A stretch of DNA of 64,000 nucleotides, from the NCBI RefSeq assembly GCF_003992005.1, contig NZ_RQVL01000003.1, positions 94,362 to 158,361 on the forward strand. Direction: 5' to 3'. Below, one piece after another: positions 59,755 to 64,000 of this stretch. Numbering within the stretch: position 1 is the first letter of the stretch; each line of letters starts with the position of its first letter. A model generated the notes under the pieces. The model was not told the origin of the DNA and made no database searches. It saw only the letters and a program-made list of their open reading frames with translations. This DNA is from Veillonella sp. VA139 (GTDB lineage Bacteria; Bacillota; Negativicutes; Veillonellales; Veillonellaceae). Position numbers and translations under genes: made by a program.

Positions 59755-61039
59755 AGATAGTTATTATTCCTGGGCACCCTTGGTGGATAGCTTATTAGAT
59801 GCCTATGAAAGTCAAGGGGACTTTCAAACGGTGATAGAAGTAGAAAAGGCGAATGAAACACGGAAACATGTGAAGATGGTGGTGCCTTTGCTGACGATGG
59901 AAGAGTTGGCAGAGCAAGTGGAGCATAGTCAACATATGTTGAGTAAATGGTATGAAGAAGGCTGTATTGAGCAGTACCATAGGTATCGACAACGCATGTT
60001 TCACTGTACTAGACCGATGAATCGTAGCGAAGAGAAAGCTTTGTACGGAGATATGTGGACTACTCTGTTACGGTTGCGACAAGCTGTGACGGAATCCATG
60101 GATGATGTGATTACAAAGAATACACCTGTATTGCTCGCTTGCTCTGGTGGGGTAGATTCTATTGCCTTGCTACATTATTTCTATATAGAAGGGTTCACAA
60201 ATATTGGGGTCTTTACCATGGATCATGGGTTACGACCAGAGGCAACGGAAGAAGTGGCTCTCGTAGAATGGTATGCATTACAATTTGGTATGCCTTGCTA
60301 TGCGGTACAGGAAGATGTATCAGCGAAGGCGGATATAGAAGGTGTATCCTTTGAGATGATGGGACGCACATTGCGCTATGCTCATTTGCGTGATATCGCT
60401 GAGGAACGGGGCTATGAATATATTGTGACAGCCCATCATTTAGATGATCAAGGGGAGACCATATTAGCGCATCTGTTACGAGGTTCAGGCTTAGAAGGCT
60501 TACAAGGGATGAGCCTGTTCTCTGGTGATATTTGGCGACCTTGTTTGGCTGTGCCAAAGCAAGTCTTGCAAGACTATGCTAAGTGGTTACACTGTTTTCA
60601 TGGAGAAGATGCATCAAATCAAGATGCAACTTATGATAGAAATTGGATTCGCCAAGTGTTAATACCTACTTGTGTAGAACGGTATCCACAAACGGTACAT
60701 GCTTTGTGCCGATTAGGTGCATTAGCGCAATGTGATGCCTCCTATTTTGAGCAAGCGGTGACACGGTTAGAAATGGACTATGTCAGTCATACTGAAGAGG
60801 GCATAGTGTTGGATAAACGAGGATTGATGGGCGAGCATACTGCCTTGGTGAGCCGGTTATGGAAACGAGTATTAGGTTCCTATGTACGAGCAGAACAGTT
60901 GAGCCAAACGGTGATAGATGCCTTACTTTCACTGGTGAAAGGCCCAAAAGGAAAAGAATTTCGATTTCGTCAGGTGCAAGTTTTCACGTCATATGATACA
61001 ATTAAGATTGTTCTATGTAGTGACATAGAAAAGAAATAG
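59741..61039 (+). CDS. tilS: tRNA(Ile)-lysidine synthase with an unusual N-terminal extension
   Basis: A 432-residue TilS, which lysidinylates C34 of tRNA-Ile(CAU). The ATP-binding P-loop LLACSGGVDSIALLHY has SGGVDS at residues 135-140, whereas it normally lies within the first 30-40 residues. MDHGLRPEA, TAHHLDDQGETILAHLLRGSGLEGL and NQDATYDRNWIRQVLIP follow. About 115 extra helical residues therefore precede the enzyme, and the C-terminal domain is short. The start overlaps ppx; the extension has no in-frame stop. A later start would still need an RBS that I do not see. Confidence 0.88.
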   Translation: MVEDRDSYYSWAPLVDSLLDAYESQGDFQTVIEVEKANETRKHVKMVVPLLTMEELAEQVEHSQHMLSKWYEEGCIEQYHRYRQRMFHCTRPMNRSEEKALYGDMWTTLLRLRQAVTESMDDVITKNTPVLLACSGGVDSIALLHYFYIEGFTNIGVFTMDHGLRPEATEEVALVEWYALQFGMPCYAVQEDVSAKADIEGVSFEMMGRTLRYAHLRDIAEERGYEYIVTAHHLDDQGETILAHLLRGSGLEGLQGMSLFSGDIWRPCLAVPKQVLQDYAKWLHCFHGEDASNQDATYDRNWIRQVLIPTCVERYPQTVHALCRLGALAQCDASYFEQAVTRLEMDYVSHTEEGIVLDKRGLMGEHTALVSRLWKRVLGSYVRAEQLSQTVIDALLSLVKGPKGKEFRFRQVQVFTSYDTIKIVLCSDIEKK

Positions 61040-61061
61040 AGCTAACTAATAAGGAGTTACT

Positions 61062-61598
61062 ATGATACCAGAAGTGAAAGAATTATTACTTTCAGAAGAA
61101 CAAATTCAAAAACGAGTGGCAGAATTGGGTCGTCAAATTACAGAAGATTATACAGGTAAGGAAGTTGTCCTTGTAGGCGTGCTGAAAGGGGCAGTTGTCT
61201 TTTTTGCAGATCTATTGCGCCATATTGAAGGCGATGTGAGTATGGATTTTATTTCCTGCTCTAGTTATGGTAGTAGCACTGTGAGCAGTGGGGTTGTGCG
61301 TATTCTAAAAGATTTAGACCGTCCTGTAGAAGGAAAACACGTCATTGTAGTAGAAGATATTGTGGATACAGGTACCACTTTGTCCTATTTACTAGAAAAC
61401 CTACAATCTCGTAAGGCTGCTAGTGTTCGTCTTTGTTCTTTATTGAATAAACCAGAGCGTCGTAAAGTAGATGTTCATGTAGATTATGAAGGGTTTGTCA
61501 TCCCTGATGAGTTTGTTATCGGTTACGGTTTAGATTATGATGAAAAATATCGTCAACTGCCTTATATCGGCATTTTAAAAGAAGAAGTCTATCAATAA
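61062..61598 (+). CDS. hpt: hypoxanthine phosphoribosyltransferase
   Basis: A 178-residue purine salvage enzyme making IMP or GMP from the free base and PRPP. The PRPP loop is HVIVVEDIVDTGTTLSYLLE, the flexible-loop region is DFISCSSYGSSTVSSG, and LVGVLKGAVVFFADLLRHI and VIPDEFVIGYGLDYDEKYRQLPYIGIL are typical. RBS AAGGAG lies seven bases before the ATG. The order tilS-hpt-ftsH is conserved across Firmicutes. Confidence 0.95.
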   Translation: MIPEVKELLLSEEQIQKRVAELGRQITEDYTGKEVVLVGVLKGAVVFFADLLRHIEGDVSMDFISCSSYGSSTVSSGVVRILKDLDRPVEGKHVIVVEDIVDTGTTLSYLLENLQSRKAASVRLCSLLNKPERRKVDVHVDYEGFVIPDEFVIGYGLDYDEKYRQLPYIGILKEEVYQ

Positions 61599-61601
61599 TC
61601 G

Positions 61602-61630
61602 TTGATATATTCGACAAAATTTGATATGAT
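61602..61630 (+). promoter_or_regulatory. promoter of ftsH
   Basis: TTGATA (61602-61607), 17 bases, TATGAT (61625-61630), about 44 bases before the ftsH start. Confidence 0.65.
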
Positions 61631-61673
61631 AAATAAGTATCAATTTAGATTATAGATGAGAAAGGAGAAAAAT

Positions 61674-63581
61674 TTGAAGCGAGGCTTAAAAAACGTACTC
61701 CTCTATTTGTTGATAATTGTGGCCGCAGTGGCAGCCATAAACTCTTTTTCTGAAGGTACTAAAAATAAATCAGAAATTACATATACATCGTTCCTACAAG
61801 AGGTACAACGAAAAAATGTAGAGAGTGTCACAATTACAGGGGATCATTCGATTACAGGTAAATTAAAATCCGGTACAGAATTTGCTACCTATGCACCTAG
61901 TGATGCAGGTATTTTTGCAAAATTGTCCGAAGGTGGTGTAGATGTAACGGCGCAACCGCCTGAACAACCAGCGTGGTGGGTAAGCTTATTAACTTCTGCC
62001 TTACCAATTGTATTGATTATTGGATTCTGGTTCTTTATGATGCAGTCTACACAAGGTGGCTCTGGTCGCGTCATGAACTTTGGCAAATCTCGTGCTAAAA
62101 TGCAAGGAGAAGGCAAAGTCAATGTGACTTTCAAAGATGTGGCTGGTGCAGATGAAGCAAAACAAGAATTGCAAGAAGTGGTTGAGTTTTTGAAAAATCC
62201 AGCTAAGTTTAATGCTATCGGCGCTAAAATTCCGAAAGGGGTCTTATTATTTGGCCCTCCAGGTACAGGTAAAACCTTGTTAGCACGTGCCGTAGCAGGG
62301 GAAGCAGGGGTTCCATTCTTTACTATCAGTGGTTCTGACTTTGTAGAGATGTTCGTTGGTGTTGGTGCCTCTCGTGTACGTGACTTGTTCAGTCAGGCTA
62401 AGAAAAATGCACCATGTATTATTTTCATCGATGAAATTGATGCGGTAGGTCGTCAACGTGGTGCTGGTCTAGGTGGCGGTCATGATGAACGAGAGCAAAC
62501 CTTGAACCAATTATTGGTAGAAATGGATGGTTTCGGTGCTAACGAAGGTATTATTACTATTGCCGCTACGAACCGCCCAGACATTTTAGACCCAGCTTTA
62601 TTGCGTCCAGGTCGTTTTGACCGTCAAGTGACAGTGGGTCGTCCAGATCTTCGGGGTCGTGAAGCGATTTTACAAGTTCATGCTCGTAATAAACCGTTGG
62701 ATCCAGATGTGGATTTAAAAACAATTGCGAAAAAAGTGCCTGGTTTTACTGGTGCTGATTTGAGCAATTTATTAAATGAAGCAGCATTATTGGCGGCTCG
62801 TCAAGATCGTAAAACGATTTCCATGCATGATTTAGAAGAAGCTAGTGAGAAAGTAAGCTATGGTCCTGAGCGTAGAAGTCATGTGGTGAGTGAAAAAGAA
62901 CGGGAATTGACAGCGTACCATGAATCTGGACACGCTATTGTGGCTCATTTATGGCCGAATGCAGATCCAGTTCATAAAGTAACAATCATTCCTCGTGGTA
63001 GTGCAGGTGGTTACACCATGATGCTTCCACAAGAGGAAAAAAACTATATGACTCGTTCCCAACTGCTAGCACAGATTCGCGTGGCTTTGGGTGGACGTTG
63101 TGCAGAGGCCATAGTACTGAAAGAAATCAGTAGTGGTGCTTCTGGAGACTTACAAATGGTGACGAACATTGCTCGTGAAATGATTACTCGTTTGGGTATG
63201 AGTGATGAGCTAGGACCATTGGTATTTGGAGAACACCAAGAGCAAGTTTTCTTAGGTAAAAGCTTAGGATCTGAACGCAATTATGGCGAAGCAGTAGCTG
63301 AAAAAATCGACAATGAAATGCATCGTATCGTAGCAGAAGCCTACGGTGATGTAATGAACTTGTTAACAGAAAATATTGATTTTTTACATAATATGGCGAA
63401 AGCTTTATTAGAAGAAGAAACGATTGATTCTAAGCAGGTGGACAACTTGTATCGCTATGGTACTTTGCTAAGTCCAGAAGAGGCACAGACACAAGCAGAA
63501 GAGGAAGCAAACAGTAAGAAGTCTCCTCTAGAAGCGGCAGGTATCGTGATGCCCGATAAAATTGATACATCAAAAGAATAA
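61674..63581 (+). CDS. ftsH: ATP-dependent membrane zinc metalloprotease FtsH
   Basis: A 635-residue membrane AAA protease that degrades misassembled membrane proteins and regulators. Two membrane segments (about residues 6-24 and 104-123) flank the periplasmic part. The AAA domain has Walker A GPPGTGKT (194-201), Walker [11 protein letters not shown] and the second region [20 protein letters not shown]. The protease has HESGH at about 416-420. I chose the TTG at 61674 because AAAGGAG ends six bases upstream and the product then starts MKRGLKNVL as in relatives. The ATG at 61656 lies before that site and lacks one of its own. Confidence 0.94.
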   Translation: MKRGLKNVLLYLLIIVAAVAAINSFSEGTKNKSEITYTSFLQEVQRKNVESVTITGDHSITGKLKSGTEFATYAPSDAGIFAKLSEGGVDVTAQPPEQPAWWVSLLTSALPIVLIIGFWFFMMQSTQGGSGRVMNFGKSRAKMQGEGKVNVTFKDVAGADEAKQELQEVVEFLKNPAKFNAIGAKIPKGVLLFGPPGTGKTLLARAVAGEAGVPFFTISGSDFVEMFVGVGASRVRDLFSQAKKNAPCIIFIDEIDAVGRQRGAGLGGGHDEREQTLNQLLVEMDGFGANEGIITIAATNRPDILDPALLRPGRFDRQVTVGRPDLRGREAILQVHARNKPLDPDVDLKTIAKKVPGFTGADLSNLLNEAALLAARQDRKTISMHDLEEASEKVSYGPERRSHVVSEKERELTAYHESGHAIVAHLWPNADPVHKVTIIPRGSAGGYTMMLPQEEKNYMTRSQLLAQIRVALGGRCAEAIVLKEISSGASGDLQMVTNIAREMITRLGMSDELGPLVFGEHQEQVFLGKSLGSERNYGEAVAEKIDNEMHRIVAEAYGDVMNLLTENIDFLHNMAKALLEEETIDSKQVDNLYRYGTLLSPEEAQTQAEEEANSKKSPLEAAGIVMPDKIDTSKE

Positions 63582-63598
63582 TCTGAGATGCTATAGCC

Positions 63599-63630
63599 AA
63601 GGTATCTTCCCTAAGGGGAAGGTACCTTTT
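63599..63630 (+). terminator. terminator after ftsH
   Basis: AAGGTATCTTCCC pairs with GGGGAAGGTACCTT (one unpaired base) around TAA and is followed by TT. Confidence 0.75.
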
Positions 63631-63756
63631 GTGCATATTAGGGGATTCAATACTATACGTATAATGAATCTTGTTTAGGTGTACCAAATTCGCATAGCTA
63701 GGGGGAATGAAATGCGTAGGTTAGTGTAAAATGTTTGTGGGAAAATAAAATAGCAA

Positions 63757-63818
63757 AAGAAGGTCATCCTTTGTTACAATGAATGTGTCAAAAAACTCAA
63801 AGCAAAGGAGACCTTCTT
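63757..63818 (+). promoter_or_regulatory. leader hairpin able to hide the transposase ribosome binding site
   Basis: AAGAAGGTC and CCTTTG (63757-63773) pair with CAAAGG and GACCTTCTT (63803-63818), a stem of 15 bp with a small internal bulge. It covers the RBS AAAGGAG. The -10 box lies between the arms, so only read-through transcripts would contain both. Confidence 0.65.
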
Positions 63819-64000
63819 ATGGAATTTATTTTACAGCAAGTAGCAGATAATTGCACTGACTTTTTTAACTTTTCTGAAAACAAGATATTTAATGATGAAG
63901 AAATGTACTCATTCTTCCATCTCATGGAAGACTTTTCAACCGTAATAAATGGTGTTGCAATTATGATGCTAGAGGTTTTTTTATCTAAATTAGATGACCA
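63819..64000 (+). CDS. N-terminus of a probable UPF0236/ISLre2-type transposase (partial)
   Basis: Sixty codons from the ATG at 63819 run open to the window end. The protein starts MEFILQQVADNCTDFF and continues with the amphipathic pattern FFHLMEDFSTVINGVAIMMLEVFLSKLDD, which resembles the start of UPF0236 transposases, where a helical segment ends in LExxLxxLD. RBS AAAGGAG precedes it by about eight bases, inside a hairpin. The identification rests on a short stretch and on the insertion-sequence-like leader. Confidence 0.5.
   Translation, partial: MEFILQQVADNCTDFFNFSENKIFNDEEMYSFFHLMEDFSTVINGVAIMMLEVFLSKLDD

Larger units (their letters stand above)
63720..64000 (+). mobile_element. left end of a probable insertion sequence (ISLre2-like), cut by the window edge
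   Basis: The block begins near GTTAGTGTAA at 63719 and includes TGGGAAAATAAAATAG (63738-63753), an extended -10 TGTTACAAT (63772-63780) and the start of a transposase-like gene at 63819. A similar block without a transposase is found at 47633. The right end lies outside the window. Confidence 0.5.

Noticed and set aside
1..64000. CRISPR arrays, tRNA and rRNA genes, replication origin
   Set aside because: No regularly spaced short repeats, no cloverleaf or rRNA core sequences and no DnaA-box cluster were recognised by eye; a tRNA and Rfam scan would settle this.

Overview
The window looks like chromosome of a low-GC, outer-membrane-bearing Firmicute of the Negativicutes, most likely Veillonella or a close relative. 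Gene order and gene content are Firmicute-like (cdaA-cdaR-glmM, ftsB-ppx-tilS-hpt-ftsH, rph with rdgB, ABC-F and ECF genes). However, the window also encodes a YadA-type trimeric autotransporter with an ESPR signal, which requires an outer membrane. The malic enzyme and a biotin-dependent-type carboxyltransferase fit an organism living on lactate, malate and other organic acids. Veillonella (formerly Micrococcus lactilyticus) is classically known to ferment purines, which matches the main cluster here. The species assignment is inference from gene content.

Layout. 1-3300: end of an unknown gene, a small membrane protein and a polar amino-acid ABC transporter. 3500-7340: a long imperfect palindrome, an RNase PH/RdgB fusion, S-adenosylmethionine decarboxylase and malic enzyme. 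7370-21660: a purine/uric-acid breakdown locus consisting of a PAS-HTH regulator, ygeX, ygeY, ygeW, carbamate kinase, ssnA, a short ygfK, hydantoinase, a fused selenium-type xanthine dehydrogenase and an NCS2 permease. 21700-24490: selenium handling genes (cysteine-desulfurase-like enzyme, YedE, YedF, DUF3343). 24762-31513: a three-subunit molybdenum hydroxylase followed by its maturation genes yqeC, mocA, yqeB and a split XdhC. 31616-36672: the c-di-AMP synthase/glmM operon. 36965-40540: a membrane permease, a protein of six tandem helix-turn-helix units, a catalytically dead site-2-protease homologue and an exported DUF4198 protein. 40540-47035: hairpin repeats and a 1850-residue adhesin with a terminator-containing leader. 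47034-50000: relBE, a thioesterase, more hairpin repeats and a vitamin B6 uptake/kinase pair. 50166-53965: an ABC-F ATPase and folE-folP-folB-folK. 54062-58071: two envelope proteins, a small protein and a carboxyltransferase with tandem promoters. 58324-63630: ftsB, ppx/gppA, tilS, hpt, ftsH. 63720-64000: the left end of a probable insertion sequence.

The central system is the 24 kb from 7.4 to 31.5 kb. Permease, hydroxylases, ring-opening hydrolases and the diaminopropionate lyase together suggest import of xanthine or uric acid, breakdown to ammonia and pyruvate-level carbon, and ATP from carbamoyl phosphate through carbamate kinase. The linked selenium genes and YqeB/YqeC/MocA/XdhC supply the labile selenium-molybdenum centre of the hydroxylases. 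A repeated 16-bp palindrome, CCTAA-N7-TTAG, lies three times around the regulator's promoter and once (one mismatch) before the carbamate kinase gene, and is a candidate operator. The least explained items are the short YgfK, the six-HTH protein beside a dead S2P protease, the covarying hairpin repeats, and the adhesin leader.
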